Source of the DNA: JAAYCT01 sp964499575
GTDB taxonomy: Bacteria > Bacillota > Clostridia > Saccharofermentanales > Saccharofermentanaceae
Assembly: GCA_964499575.1 (NCBI GenBank)
Contig: CAZCLK010000001.1
Span: forward strand, 1 to 64,000
Length of the DNA: 64,000 nt
Direction of reading: 5' to 3'
The notes below the pieces were generated by a model. That model had not been told where the DNA came from. It saw only the letters and a list, made by a program, of their open reading frames with translations, and ran no database searches. The number at the start of each line of letters is the position of its first letter. Positions within the stretch are counted from its first letter, which is position 1. Positions 26,829 through 36,929 of the stretch are shown piece by piece. Made by a program: the position numbers and the translations under genes.

Positions 26829-28358
26829 ATGCTTCGAACCGCAAAAACAGAAAACGGACCGGTACGCGGTTTGCCGGCGGCCGATCCGAGAGTCACCTCG
26901 TTTAAGGGCATCCCGTTTGCCGCGCCGCCGACCGGACAAAACCGCTGGCGCGCGCCTCAACCCTGTGCCGACTGGGTAGGGATTCGCGATGCCTATGCTT
27001 TCGCGCCGATCTCCGTTCAGGACACTCCCGGGCTCGGTACCGATATTTATTGCCGCGAGTGGCATGTTGACCCGGATATTCCGATGAGTGAGGACTGCCT
27101 CTACCTTAACGTCTGGACCCCCGCGAAAAGCGCGGACGAGCGGCTTCCCGTCCTCGTGTGCTTTTTCGGCGGAGCATTTCAGTGGGGCTACACCGCGGAA
27201 ATGGAGTTTGACGGCGAACGCATCGCGCGGCGCGGTGTTGTCGTCGTAAGCGTAAACTATCGCCTGGCCGCGCTCGGCTTTCTCGCCCACCCGGAAATCA
27301 CCGCGTCTCAGCCGGACGCTCCGGCGAATTTCGGAAGTCTCGATCAGCAGGCGGGGCTCCGGTGGGTTTCTAGCAATATCGCGGCATTCGGCGGAGATCC
27401 GGGCAAAATCACAATCGCGGGCCAATCCGCCGGCGGAATGAGCGTCATGACTCAGATGTCCTGTTTCGCCAATGAAGGACTTTTTCAAAGAGCCGTCGTG
27501 ATGAGCGGAATGATCCGAAGCCCGTATATGAAGGATCCTTTTGTGATTCCGAAAACACTTCCGGAAGCCGAGCGGGCCGGAGTCGATTTTTTCGAATATC
27601 TGGGCGTTCGCTCCCTATCCGAAGCGCGCGAACTGGACGTGTTTTTCATTCGCGAACGGTATGCGGAATACGTAAAAACCCACCCGCGCTTTGCGGTGAT
27701 CACCGATGGTTTTTTTTGCACCGGGGATCCCTATACATCATTTGTTAACGGACGGCGCATCCGCGTTCCGGTAATGTCCGGCAATACCGGGGACGAATTT
27801 CTCCGGGGCATCGACGCAACAGACGAGGCGGGACGAGACAGCCGCGCGGTCGGGATTTTCGGCGAAAAGGCCGGAGAATTTCTATCCTTTACTGAATCGC
27901 AGGTTCGAAGCGAGCAGGGGTACGGGACAGTCAGCGGCATCGAGTGTGCAGTTAAAGCCGCTTTTCTGGCCGAAGGTTATTTAAGAGATCCGAACCCGTG
28001 CTATTATTACCGCTTCGCGCCGGGGATTCCCGGAGAAGATCAACCGGGGACTTTTCACTCGGTCGACCTGTGGTTCTTTTTCGAAACCCTTGCGAAATGT
28101 TCGCGACCCTATCGCGGAAAACACTACGACCTCGCGCGGCAAATGTGCGACTATTTGGCAAATTTTATCAAGTCCGGGGACCCGAACGGCACGACGGACG
28201 ACGGCAGTACGCTTCCGGAATGGACGCCATTTACCGGTTCGACGCTTGCGGAGATGACATTTTGCGACGAAGGAGCTGTCCCTTCGACCGGCACCTCTTC
28301 GTTTATCCGGTTTCTGACAGAGCATATCTATAAAGATACGGTTGAGGAGGATATCTGA
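26829..28358 (+). CDS. Type B carboxylesterase
   Basis: A 509-residue alpha/beta-hydrolase esterase with nucleophile Ser200 in GQSAGG, and the family motif 'SEDCLYLNVWTP' (about 87-98). The usual oxyanion-hole HGGG reads 'FFGGAFQWG' (about 112-120), so one of the Gly/His positions is changed. ATG 26829 behind AAAGGAG. No signal peptide. As first gene of the arabinoxylan operon it probably removes acetyl or feruloyl groups from imported oligosaccharides; this is inferred from context. Confidence 0.88.
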   Translation: MLRTAKTENGPVRGLPAADPRVTSFKGIPFAAPPTGQNRWRAPQPCADWVGIRDAYAFAPISVQDTPGLGTDIYCREWHVDPDIPMSEDCLYLNVWTPAKSADERLPVLVCFFGGAFQWGYTAEMEFDGERIARRGVVVVSVNYRLAALGFLAHPEITASQPDAPANFGSLDQQAGLRWVSSNIAAFGGDPGKITIAGQSAGGMSVMTQMSCFANEGLFQRAVVMSGMIRSPYMKDPFVIPKTLPEAERAGVDFFEYLGVRSLSEARELDVFFIRERYAEYVKTHPRFAVITDGFFCTGDPYTSFVNGRRIRVPVMSGNTGDEFLRGIDATDEAGRDSRAVGIFGEKAGEFLSFTESQVRSEQGYGTVSGIECAVKAAFLAEGYLRDPNPCYYYRFAPGIPGEDQPGTFHSVDLWFFFETLAKCSRPYRGKHYDLARQMCDYLANFIKSGDPNGTTDDGSTLPEWTPFTGSTLAEMTFCDEGAVPSTGTSSFIRFLTEHIYKDTVEEDI

Positions 28359-28360
28359 TC

Positions 28361-29767
28361 ATGGCAAAAGCACAAGCATTCAATCCTTATCTTCCGGGCT
28401 GGGAATACATTCCCGACGGCGAGCCCCATGTGTACGGCGGCCGGGTCTACGTGTACGGATCTCACGACTTTTGGAACGGCCACGTATTCTGTCTCGGAGA
28501 TTATGTATGCTGGTCGGCTCCGGTCGACGATCTGAGCGATTGGCGCTATGAGGGCGTGATTTTCGAAAAGACCGCCGACCCGCTGAACCGCGAAGGCAAG
28601 ATGTGCCTGTACGCGCCGGACGTTACCCGCGGACCGGACGGCCGATACTATCTCTATTACGTTTACGACAAGGTCGGGATCGTTTCGGTCGCGGTCTGCG
28701 ATTCGCCCGCCGGGAAGTATGAATTTCTTGGTTACGTCCGTCACAGGGACGGAACGCTCCTGGGCGAAGCGCCCGGCGACGAGCCTTCCTTTGATCCGGC
28801 GGTGCTGACCGAAGGCGATCAGACCTATATCTATCTGGGATTTTGCGGTCACGGAGACAAGTCGAGGACCGGCTGTATGGTCAGTGTTCTCGAAAAAGAT
28901 ATGCTGACCGTGAAGGAGAAACCCAGGCTTGCGGTTCCGGGAGCCCAATACAGTAAGAGTACCGGCTACGAGGGGCACGCCTATTTTGAAGCCCCGTCGA
29001 TTCGGAAGGTCAACGGCAAGTATTACCTGATCTATTCCTCTCAGCTCATGCATGAACTCTGCTATGCCGTAAGCGACCGGCCGACCGAAGGATTTGAATA
29101 TAGAGGCGTACTTGTCAGCAACTGCGATATGGGCGTCGGCACGTACAAGTCCGCGGACATGCCGTCCGCATACGGCGCGAACAATCACGGCGGGATCGCG
29201 GAAATCAGCGGGTCGTGGTATATTTTCTACCACCGCCACACCAACGGGACATGGTACAGCCGTCAAGGGTGTGCGGAGCCTTTGGTTCTTCTTCCCGACG
29301 GCCGGTTTCCCCAGGTCGAAATGACCTCCTGCGGCCTGAACGGCGGCCCGCTTCGCGGACAGGGCGAATATGCCGCGTATATTGCCTGCAATCTATTTAC
29401 AGACACTCCGTCGGTCTATGTCGGCGGCTGTGATTGCCCCAAGATCGTTCAGGACGGCCGGGACGGCGACGAGGAGATCGGGTATATCGTAAACATGAAG
29501 GACAGCGCGACGGCGGGTTTCAAATATTTCGACTGTAAGGGCGTGCGCGCGATCCGCGTGACCACGCGCGGTTACGCGGAAGGGGTCATCGAGGTACGCA
29601 CCGATATTTCGGGCGAAGTGCTCGCCGGAATCCATATTAATCATTCGAATATCTGGGAGACCGAAAGCGCCGCCATCGCTTTACCCGACGGCGTTCACTC
29701 AATCTACCTGACGTACCGCGGCGCGGGAAACGCCGCGCTCAAATCGTTTGAGCTTTGCGCCGGATAA
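28361..29767 (+). CDS. GH43-family glycoside hydrolase
   Basis: A 468-residue enzyme with a five-bladed propeller of the GH43 family: 'DGEPHVYGGRVYVYGSHD' near residue 20-37, the modulator Asp in 'YAPDVT' (about 86) and the acid Glu in 'YFEAPSIRK' (about 213). The C-terminal 120 residues form an additional beta-sandwich-like domain. Family members are arabinofuranosidases or beta-xylosidases. No signal peptide, so it acts inside the cell. ATG 28361, three bases after the esterase stop, with GAGGAGG upstream. Confidence 0.9.
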   Translation: MAKAQAFNPYLPGWEYIPDGEPHVYGGRVYVYGSHDFWNGHVFCLGDYVCWSAPVDDLSDWRYEGVIFEKTADPLNREGKMCLYAPDVTRGPDGRYYLYYVYDKVGIVSVAVCDSPAGKYEFLGYVRHRDGTLLGEAPGDEPSFDPAVLTEGDQTYIYLGFCGHGDKSRTGCMVSVLEKDMLTVKEKPRLAVPGAQYSKSTGYEGHAYFEAPSIRKVNGKYYLIYSSQLMHELCYAVSDRPTEGFEYRGVLVSNCDMGVGTYKSADMPSAYGANNHGGIAEISGSWYIFYHRHTNGTWYSRQGCAEPLVLLPDGRFPQVEMTSCGLNGGPLRGQGEYAAYIACNLFTDTPSVYVGGCDCPKIVQDGRDGDEEIGYIVNMKDSATAGFKYFDCKGVRAIRVTTRGYAEGVIEVRTDISGEVLAGIHINHSNIWETESAAIALPDGVHSIYLTYRGAGNAALKSFELCAG

Positions 29768-29829
29768 TGTATATCCATACTTGTTGAGAAAAGAATCAGA
29801 AACCAATCAATGACCGGGAGGAAAATAAC

Positions 29830-31275
29830 ATGGATAAAATCACGATCGGGCGGATGAATAACGCGCCGAAGATCGACAGGAACATTTACGGGCATTTTTC
29901 CGAACATCTCGGGCATTGCATTTACGAAGGGATCTTTGTCGGAAGTAGTAGTTCGATCCCGAACATAAACGGCATCCGTACCGATGTCGTCGAGGCGATG
30001 AAAAAAATTGAGCTTCCCGTTCTCCGTTGGCCCGGCGGCTGTTTTGCCGACGAGTATCACTGGCGGGACGGGATCGGCGCGGACCGGAAAAGGATGGTCA
30101 ACACCAACTGGGGCGGAGTCGTCGAGGACAATTCATTCGGGACCCATGAATTCATGGAGCTGTGCCGTCAAGTGGGCTGCGAGCCGTATGTGAATATCAA
30201 TGTCGGCAGCGGGACGGTACGCGAGATGGCCGAGTGGGTCGAGTATATGAACAGCGACGGCGATTCGACCACCGTCCGGGAACGTTGGGCGAACGGTCGG
30301 AAGGAGCCCTTTAACGTCCGCTTTTGGGGAATCGGCAACGAGAACTGGGGCGGCGGCGGAAACATGCGCCCCGAATACTATTCGGATGTTTACCGGCAGT
30401 ACCAGACCTATTGCCGGGCTTACGGCGAAAATGTCCCGTACCGGATCGCCTGCGGCTCCGACGGTGAGGACCTCGAATGGACGGACGTCATGATGCGCAC
30501 AGCCGCAAAGTTCATGGACGGGCTGTCGCTTCACTATTACACCATCACGAAAACCTGGGAGGACAAGGGAAGCGCGACGGATTTTGACGATAAGCTCTAC
30601 CTGCAGACGCTTAAGAAGGCACTTCGTATCGATGAGCAAATTACCAAACACGGCGCGATCATGGACCGCTATGATCCGGAGCGCAGAATCGCGATGATCG
30701 TCGACGAGTGGGGGTGCTGGCACGACGTCGAGCCCGGCACCAATCCGGGATTTCTCTTTCAGCAAAACACGATGCGCGACGCGATGGTCGCGGCGCTGTC
30801 GCTCAATATTTTTAACCGCCACGCGGACCGCGTACGCATGGCGAACATCGCTCAGGTCGTAAACGTCCTTCAGTCGATTATCCTGACCGAAGGCGAAAAG
30901 ATGATCCTTACGCCGACGTATCACGTCTTTGACCTCTACCGGGGCCATATGGACGCGGAACTTCTGAACTGTAACGTCGAATGCGGATGTTTGGAGAACG
31001 GAATCGAGAAAATGAGCGTTTCCGCGTCCCGAAAAGAGGATACGATTACGGTCACGATCGCAAACTTCACCGACGCGTCCGCTGTGCGGCTCGACGGGAT
31101 TTCGGCTCAAAGTGTCAGCGGCCGGATTCTATCCGGGTCCCCGCGGACGTATAACACATTTGAAAAGCCGGACGCGGTCAGCCCCGCGATTTTCGAAGGC
31201 GCAGAGCTTTTCGGGGATCATGCGAGAGTTAATCTTCCGGCAAACAGTATCGTCGCGTTGACCTTCACGATTTAG
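29830..31275 (+). CDS. GH51 alpha-L-arabinofuranosidase
   Basis: A 481-residue enzyme of the GH51 family. Acid/base Glu171 lies in 'WGIGNENWGGGG', nucleophile Glu293 in 'IVDEWG'. The N-terminal '(Y)GHFSEHLG' is also conserved. Such enzymes release terminal arabinose from arabinoxylan or arabinan oligosaccharides. No signal peptide. Starts at ATG 29830 with GGGAGG upstream. Confidence 0.95.
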   Translation: MDKITIGRMNNAPKIDRNIYGHFSEHLGHCIYEGIFVGSSSSIPNINGIRTDVVEAMKKIELPVLRWPGGCFADEYHWRDGIGADRKRMVNTNWGGVVEDNSFGTHEFMELCRQVGCEPYVNINVGSGTVREMAEWVEYMNSDGDSTTVRERWANGRKEPFNVRFWGIGNENWGGGGNMRPEYYSDVYRQYQTYCRAYGENVPYRIACGSDGEDLEWTDVMMRTAAKFMDGLSLHYYTITKTWEDKGSATDFDDKLYLQTLKKALRIDEQITKHGAIMDRYDPERRIAMIVDEWGCWHDVEPGTNPGFLFQQNTMRDAMVAALSLNIFNRHADRVRMANIAQVVNVLQSIILTEGEKMILTPTYHVFDLYRGHMDAELLNCNVECGCLENGIEKMSVSASRKEDTITVTIANFTDASAVRLDGISAQSVSGRILSGSPRTYNTFEKPDAVSPAIFEGAELFGDHARVNLPANSIVALTFTI

Positions 31276-31332
31276 GAGGCCCTCTTCCCTGTTCTAAAAA
31301 CATGCAAACACAAATAAGGAGCCGCGAAAAAT

Positions 31333-32562
31333 ATGGATTACGCACATCGAAAATCTTCCCGATTGATCCGACTCACCGATCAAACGGGAAATCCGCTTTC
31401 GAATACCGAAGTCTCTTTTGATCAAACGAAGCATGAATTCCTGTTCGGATGCGGGGCCGGCGACGCAGTCACTGCGGCCAATCCCGTAGGCGACGCCCGC
31501 GCGGACGCAATCGCAACGGAACGCCTCGAAAAATGGCTCAAAATTTTCAATTACGGAACGACTCACTTCTACTGGGACCGCTTCGAGCCCAAGCGCGGCG
31601 AGCCGAGGACCGACATTCTGATGCGCGGAGCCAAACTTCTTAAAGACCGGGGGATCCCGGTCAAAGGACATCCGCTGTGCTGGCATACCCTCGCGCCGAA
31701 GTGGCTTATGGATTTGACAGAGGACGAGATCCTCCGCGAGCTTCTGGCCCGCATCGAGCGTGATGTGACCGCTTTTCGGGGAGTAATCGACATTTGGGAC
31801 GTGATCAACGAGGTCGTCATCATGCCGGTTTTCGATAAATACGATAACGGCATCACGAGGCTCTGCCGCAAGATCGGCCGGTTCGGTATCGTCGATCAGG
31901 TGTTCCGGAAAGCGCGCGCGTGCAATCCCGACGCGACTCTGCTGCTTAACGATTTTAACATGTCGCAATCCTACGAAATCCTGATCGAAGGACTGCTCGA
32001 CAAGGGCGTTCCAATCGACGTCATCGGCCTTCAGTCGCATCAGCATCAGGGATATTGGGGACTTGAAAAACTCGAGGAGGTCCTCACGCGCTTTGAACGA
32101 TTCGGCCTTCCGATCCACTTCACCGAAAACACATTCGTTTCCGGTGAGTTGATGCCGCCGGAGATCGAGGACTTGAATGATCATGTCGTTGATTCCTGGC
32201 CGTCCACGCCGGAATACGAAATTCGCCAGGCCGAAAATATCCGCGATATGTATTCCGTCCTCTTCGCTCACCCGCTTGTCAAGGGCATCACCCAGTGGGA
32301 TTTCACGGACGGATGCTGGCTCGGCGCGCCTTCGGGCGTGATCCGTGCGGACGGATCGATCAAACCCGCATATGAGATGCTGGACCGGCTGGTCAATCAT
32401 GAATGGCACACCTCGTTTGCTGCGAAAACGAACGCCGACGGTATCGTAGATCTCACGGGATATCGGGGCGAGTACCGGATCTTTTGCGGCGACCGTACCG
32501 GCAGTATGATCTTGGCCGACGGGGATGCTTCAGCTATAATCGCGGCTGTCGCCGACCGCTGA
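31333..32562 (+). CDS. GH10 endo-1,4-beta-xylanase, probably intracellular
   Basis: A 409-residue GH10 enzyme with acid/base Glu160 in 'WDVINEV' and nucleophile Glu265 in 'IHFTENTF', 'GHPLCWH' (about 112-118) and 'QSHQHQGYW' (about 234-242). There is no signal peptide or carbohydrate-binding module. It therefore probably hydrolyses imported xylo-oligosaccharides, as known for intracellular GH10 enzymes in similar operons. ATG 31333 behind AAGGAG. Confidence 0.93.
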   Translation: MDYAHRKSSRLIRLTDQTGNPLSNTEVSFDQTKHEFLFGCGAGDAVTAANPVGDARADAIATERLEKWLKIFNYGTTHFYWDRFEPKRGEPRTDILMRGAKLLKDRGIPVKGHPLCWHTLAPKWLMDLTEDEILRELLARIERDVTAFRGVIDIWDVINEVVIMPVFDKYDNGITRLCRKIGRFGIVDQVFRKARACNPDATLLLNDFNMSQSYEILIEGLLDKGVPIDVIGLQSHQHQGYWGLEKLEEVLTRFERFGLPIHFTENTFVSGELMPPEIEDLNDHVVDSWPSTPEYEIRQAENIRDMYSVLFAHPLVKGITQWDFTDGCWLGAPSGVIRADGSIKPAYEMLDRLVNHEWHTSFAAKTNADGIVDLTGYRGEYRIFCGDRTGSMILADGDASAIIAAVADR

Positions 32563-32578
32563 CACAAAGGAGTTCTTA

Positions 32579-33226
32579 ATGAATTTGTTCAATTACGACA
32601 GTCCTTTCAGCCGCTTCATGATGCGCTTGGTCGACATCATCGTTTTGAGTTTTCTGACGCTTCTGTATTGCCTTCCGATCATAACGATCGGTGCGGCATT
32701 TTCAGCGCTCTATTATGTCCTTCTGAAAATGGTCCGCGATACGGACAACAGTATTGTCCGAAGCTACTTCAAGGCATTTAAGGACAATTTCGTGAAAGGA
32801 ACCTTGCTTTGGATCGTCCTTTTAGTCATTCTTTTCGTACTGTATATGGATTTCTACCTGCTTTTAAACGAAAGGATGGATCATACTGACCTGATGCTGA
32901 TTCTTATTCTGATCATGAGCGCAATTTTTCTGATGGTCGGAAACTACATCTTTCCGATGCAGGCCCAGTTTGAGAATTCGGTATGGGGCACGATCAAGAA
33001 ATCCTTTCTCGTCTGTGTCATGAATCTTCCCAGAAGCCTCCTTCTTCTTCTCATCATGGTAAGTCCGTTGTTAATTATCGTACTTCTGTTTCCGGAAATG
33101 GAATACTTTCTTCCGTTTGTCTATATTGCCCCGATCCCATACCTGAAGACGCAGATCCTGGTCCGCGTTTTCGATCGGTATATGCCCAAAAACAGTGAAG
33201 GAGATATTTCCGGAGAGTCACAATGA
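32579..33226 (+). CDS. DUF624 (YesL-type) membrane protein
   Basis: A 215-residue protein with five or so membrane segments and the DUF624 opening 'S.F......DI..L..L' of YesL. In Bacillus, yesL lies beside yesM-yesN and lpl-type transporters, as here. Its role is not settled. ATG 32579 is 16 bases after the xylanase gene with AAAGGAG; it overlaps the next start by four bases (ATGA). Confidence 0.88.
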   Translation: MNLFNYDSPFSRFMMRLVDIIVLSFLTLLYCLPIITIGAAFSALYYVLLKMVRDTDNSIVRSYFKAFKDNFVKGTLLWIVLLVILFVLYMDFYLLLNERMDHTDLMLILILIMSAIFLMVGNYIFPMQAQFENSVWGTIKKSFLVCVMNLPRSLLLLLIMVSPLLIIVLLFPEMEYFLPFVYIAPIPYLKTQILVRVFDRYMPKNSEGDISGESQ

Positions 33227-35085
33227 AACGACAGAAAAAATCGACATGGTTACGAAGACTATCCGCGAAAACGCTCCGCTTGGCGGAGCGGATCGCGCAA
33301 TATGTAACCGGTCTTTTGAATAACCAAAAACTCCGGTACAAAATGATCATCACGACCGTCGTGTGCGTTCTTCTTCCGATCGCGGCTACCAATATCATTT
33401 TCTTCTCGATGATGTACTCGGCCGAAAAGGAAAGACAGGAAAACGAAATCAATAACACACTGAAATCGGTCGAAATCACACTGGACAATATGATCGAGTA
33501 CATGACCGGAGCAGCTGCGAATCTATATACAACCAAAGCATTGTACCCTTTTTTGGATGAGCCCTACGACAGCGGATATGATTACCTGATCGCGTATAAA
33601 GCGAACTCCGCTCTTTTTCACAAGGTCACATACGGCAACAACACCTATATTTCAAACATACAGATTTATTGCGACAATGACACATTGGTCAACGGCGGCG
33701 GAATCAATCGTCTGGACACGGCACGGGATTCGGAGTGGTACAAGCGATTTGTCCTTTCGGGCCGGCAAATGGCACTTTATCCGAGCCTGGATTCCAAATC
33801 GGAAACGGACAAGCGTGAATTGTCCCTGCTGTGTCAGATGAATTACACCGGCAACATCGACAGAGAGCGCATTATCAAGTTGAATCTGAACTATTACTAT
33901 CTCACGCGGGTTCTGAATCAGCAGTACTACAACGCCGATATATATATTTGTGACAGCGAGCGCGTGTTGTTTTCTTCCGTGGATACCAATAAAGGAACGA
34001 AGGTGTTTACTCCGCTTGACGAAATGGACTTTTCGGATGCCCGCTATATGAGGGATTACGACGTATTCGGAGTAACATGGAAGATTTACCTCTACCCCCA
34101 CAGCCACATGAGAATTAATGCAGTCGATGTCATCGGTCGGCACGGGGAGCTTTTCTTCGTGCTGGTTTTTATCAATATGCTGCTTCCGGCTATGGCAATC
34201 TACTTCATCAACCGTTCGATTACCCATCGGATCATAGTTCTGAGTAATCACCTTCAGATGGTTAAGGATGAGAAGTACGTGCAGATGGACCTCACCCCGT
34301 CCAAAGATGAAATCGGCGAACTGGTCGAGAATTATAATCTTATGGTCGCTCAGATCGATAATATGACCGGAGTCGTTTTTAAAGAGAAAATCATGCGTCA
34401 GGAATTCGAACTCGCCAAACAGAGAGCCGAACTTCAAGCCCTGCACAGTCAAATCAACCCTCATTTCATCTTCAACGCCCTCGAGAGCATTCGAATGAGA
34501 AGTCTTTTAAAAAACGAGGATGAAACGGCAAAAGTCATTGAACTTCTGGCCGTGTTGATGCGGAAATCAACGGACTGGTGGGATGACTGCGTCACGTTGG
34601 CCGATGAAGTCAGTTTTGCTGAGGCTTATCTTAAACTTCAACAGTACCGCTTCGGCAGTCGCTTGAGTTACAAAATCAGCATCCATGAGAATTGCCTGGA
34701 TCTCCTTCTGCCCAAGTTGACGCTGGTCACTTTTGTAGAAAATGCCTGCGTTCACGGCGTGGAAAACGTCAGTCATGACTGTATGGTTCTGATTTCGGCT
34801 GAAACGGAAGACGACTTTTTGGCCATATACGTCGAAGATACCGGAGCCGGGATGAACCCGGCCGACCGGGAGGAGATCCTGAAGGAAATGCGCGAAGGCA
34901 ATATCGAGAGCCTCCGCCGTCGCCGCTCGGTCGGAATCCTCAATGCGTGTTTGAGGCTCAGAAGATATTTCGGAGACGACATTGTTTTCGAGATCGACAG
35001 CGAACCGCAAGCCGGGACCTGTATAACGATCCGGATTCCTCTTAGTAAAATCAGTCGATGCAAAGGAGGTTCGGAAATTGCTTAA
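33223..35085 (+). CDS. YesM-type sensor histidine kinase
   Basis: A 620-residue kinase. Membrane segments at about 40-62 and 310-330 enclose a large sensing domain; HAMP follows (about 333-385), then the His_kinase domain with 'NPHFIFNALESI' (His near 412) and an ATPase domain with 'TFVENACVHG'. This is the class that controls extracellular polysaccharide use together with an AraC-type regulator. The ATG overlaps the DUF624 stop by four bases; its 3' end overlaps the regulator by eight. Confidence 0.93.
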   Translation: MKRQKKSTWLRRLSAKTLRLAERIAQYVTGLLNNQKLRYKMIITTVVCVLLPIAATNIIFFSMMYSAEKERQENEINNTLKSVEITLDNMIEYMTGAAANLYTTKALYPFLDEPYDSGYDYLIAYKANSALFHKVTYGNNTYISNIQIYCDNDTLVNGGGINRLDTARDSEWYKRFVLSGRQMALYPSLDSKSETDKRELSLLCQMNYTGNIDRERIIKLNLNYYYLTRVLNQQYYNADIYICDSERVLFSSVDTNKGTKVFTPLDEMDFSDARYMRDYDVFGVTWKIYLYPHSHMRINAVDVIGRHGELFFVLVFINMLLPAMAIYFINRSITHRIIVLSNHLQMVKDEKYVQMDLTPSKDEIGELVENYNLMVAQIDNMTGVVFKEKIMRQEFELAKQRAELQALHSQINPHFIFNALESIRMRSLLKNEDETAKVIELLAVLMRKSTDWWDDCVTLADEVSFAEAYLKLQQYRFGSRLSYKISIHENCLDLLLPKLTLVTFVENACVHGVENVSHDCMVLISAETEDDFLAIYVEDTGAGMNPADREEILKEMREGNIESLRRRRSVGILNACLRLRRYFGDDIVFEIDSEPQAGTCITIRIPLSKISRCKGGSEIA

Positions 35086-36694
35086 TGTCCTGATTGTTGA
35101 TGATGAGCCCTTCATCCGACAGGGGCTAGCCGTACTGATCGACTGGGATGCTGAGGGATTTTGTATCGCGGGAGAAGCCTCAAACGGAGAAGAAGCGATC
35201 GTGCTTCTGAAAAAGGGAGATTACGACCTCGTGATCGCGGATATCCGAATGCCTGTGATGGGCGGGATCGAGCTGTTGAAGCAAGCGCGGGAAAGCGGCC
35301 TGACGAACGCGCCTTTTGTGATATTGAGCGGACATTATGAATTTGAGTATGCCAAGGAAGCGATCCGATTCAATTGCACCGACTATATTTTAAAACCGAT
35401 CAAGGAAGAGGAATTGCTCTGCCTTCTTCGAAAAGTCTCCGCCGACTGTGAAAAAAGCCGTGAAGCCGAAAAGCAGGAGGAATTTCGCGACCGCGTCGTA
35501 CTGGAGCGTCATTTGTCCTCGATTATTCTCGGCAAATTCGACAGTATCAATCTCGACTACGCCCGCTCACACCTGGGCGCGAGCGAATGCTTTCGCTATG
35601 TCAATGTTCAGCTCGATCTGTCAGACGATCGGGTCCGCAACGCGGACGAACGATCCCGCAGAAGCATGCAACGCAGGTTGTATGACCATCTGCGGCGGGT
35701 CATGGGAACAAACAGCCGGCATATCATCTTCGATGTCAACAAGCATGAGGATTGCTTCGACGTCGGATTCGTTTTCGCGGATTACCTGGCAACCGAACAA
35801 TCCATGTCCGAGCGGGAATATCTCGAATGGTTCGCGGAAAAGGCCTCCAGCCTGGAATACGGGATCACCGTGCAGGCAGGTTGTCAGGTCCCCTCGATCG
35901 AAAAGCTGTCCGACTCCTTTCGATCGGCCACGATCGCAAAACTGATGCACGGCTTTTCCGACGGCAGTCTTTCTCTATCGGGAGAACCGGGACAACCCGG
36001 GAAACAATACGCAGACATCGGTTACGGAGAACAAAAACGAAGTATGGATGACCTGATCTCGTCCATCGAACGGGGCGACAGACAGGAAATCGAGCGTAAC
36101 GTCGGTGAATTCTATCGCCTCATCAGCGACTCAAACATGGATTACAAATCCATTGAATTGAACATGAACTACATCATGTTCAGCCTCCTTCACCTGGCAG
36201 CGGCCAGAGATCCGAACATCAATCAGGAGGAGATCGTCGGTTATCTGATCGAAAACACTTTTGATAAAGGACTATCGCGAGGCAGCAAGCGCCATTTCCT
36301 GAATTTTTGCCTCCAGTATACGGAATATCTGGAGCAACTGAACACGCCTGCGTCCAACAACGTCATCACTAAGGTCGAGCAGGAGATCCGGGAATCTTAC
36401 ATGGAAAACATCAGTCTCCGGTCTTTAAGCGAAAAATACTTCATCAACAGCGCGTACCTCGGTCAGCTTTTCAAAAAGCATTACGGGTTGCCCTTCAAGG
36501 ATTATCTGAACGCCCAAAGGATCAATGCCGCGGCAGAAATGCTGATCAGCACACGCAAACATGTTTACGAAATATCCGAAGCGGTCGGGTATCAAAGTCT
36601 GGACTATTTCATCTCAAAATTTGTCGCGGCGAAAGGACATACTCCGACGCAATACAGAAAAAGGTGCGAGCGCCGCTCAGCGGGAAACGATTAG
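35078..36694 (+). CDS. YesN-type response regulator with AraC domain
   Basis: A 538-residue regulator: receiver domain with Asp55 in 'IADIRMP', a long linker, and two C-terminal AraC helix-turn-helix motifs (about 435-535, including 'YLGQLFKKHYG' and 'GYQSLDYF'). It starts at a TTG (35078), nine bases after AAAGGAGG. With its kinase it probably activates the binding protein and permease genes downstream in response to xylan or arabinan fragments. Confidence 0.92.
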   Translation: MLNVLIVDDEPFIRQGLAVLIDWDAEGFCIAGEASNGEEAIVLLKKGDYDLVIADIRMPVMGGIELLKQARESGLTNAPFVILSGHYEFEYAKEAIRFNCTDYILKPIKEEELLCLLRKVSADCEKSREAEKQEEFRDRVVLERHLSSIILGKFDSINLDYARSHLGASECFRYVNVQLDLSDDRVRNADERSRRSMQRRLYDHLRRVMGTNSRHIIFDVNKHEDCFDVGFVFADYLATEQSMSEREYLEWFAEKASSLEYGITVQAGCQVPSIEKLSDSFRSATIAKLMHGFSDGSLSLSGEPGQPGKQYADIGYGEQKRSMDDLISSIERGDRQEIERNVGEFYRLISDSNMDYKSIELNMNYIMFSLLHLAAARDPNINQEEIVGYLIENTFDKGLSRGSKRHFLNFCLQYTEYLEQLNTPASNNVITKVEQEIRESYMENISLRSLSEKYFINSAYLGQLFKKHYGLPFKDYLNAQRINAAAEMLISTRKHVYEISEAVGYQSLDYFISKFVAAKGHTPTQYRKRCERRSAGND

Positions 36695-36762
36695 CCCATA
36701 AACAGGCGTTTTTTCTTATCGGAGAGTCAAAATTTGTAGGGGTATTTTCATAATTTGCACGG

Positions 36763-36790
36763 TTGTTGTTTTCACCCCGAAATTTAGAAT
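36763..36790 (+). promoter_or_regulatory. Candidate promoter of the Lpl-type transporter genes
   Basis: TTGTTG (36763-36768), 16-base spacer, TAGAAT (36785-36790). It lies about 140 bases before the binding-protein ATG, in the 235-base gap after the regulator gene, and could be the target of the AraC-type regulator. Confidence 0.45.
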
Positions 36791-36929
36791 ATATCTAATA
36801 GCTCAAGAAAAACAGACTTGGGCATTAAGCCTACACCATTTCGTCAACAGATGCAAAACGTCTCTTCCGATTCGTTTTCTATTGAACGGCGAAAAAGGGA
36901 GGAAAAATGAAAAGGGGGATTTTATCAAG

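Noticed and set aside
26517..27488. 323-codon minus-strand frame
   Set aside because: It overlaps the control region and the start of the esterase gene, whose active-site motif and ribosome site are clear.
31294..32409. 371-codon minus-strand frame
   Set aside because: It is the antisense of the GH10 gene, whose catalytic motifs are intact.
36699..36716. Terminator after the YesN-type regulator gene
   Set aside because: A T-run is present after AACAGGCG, but no stable stem precedes it.
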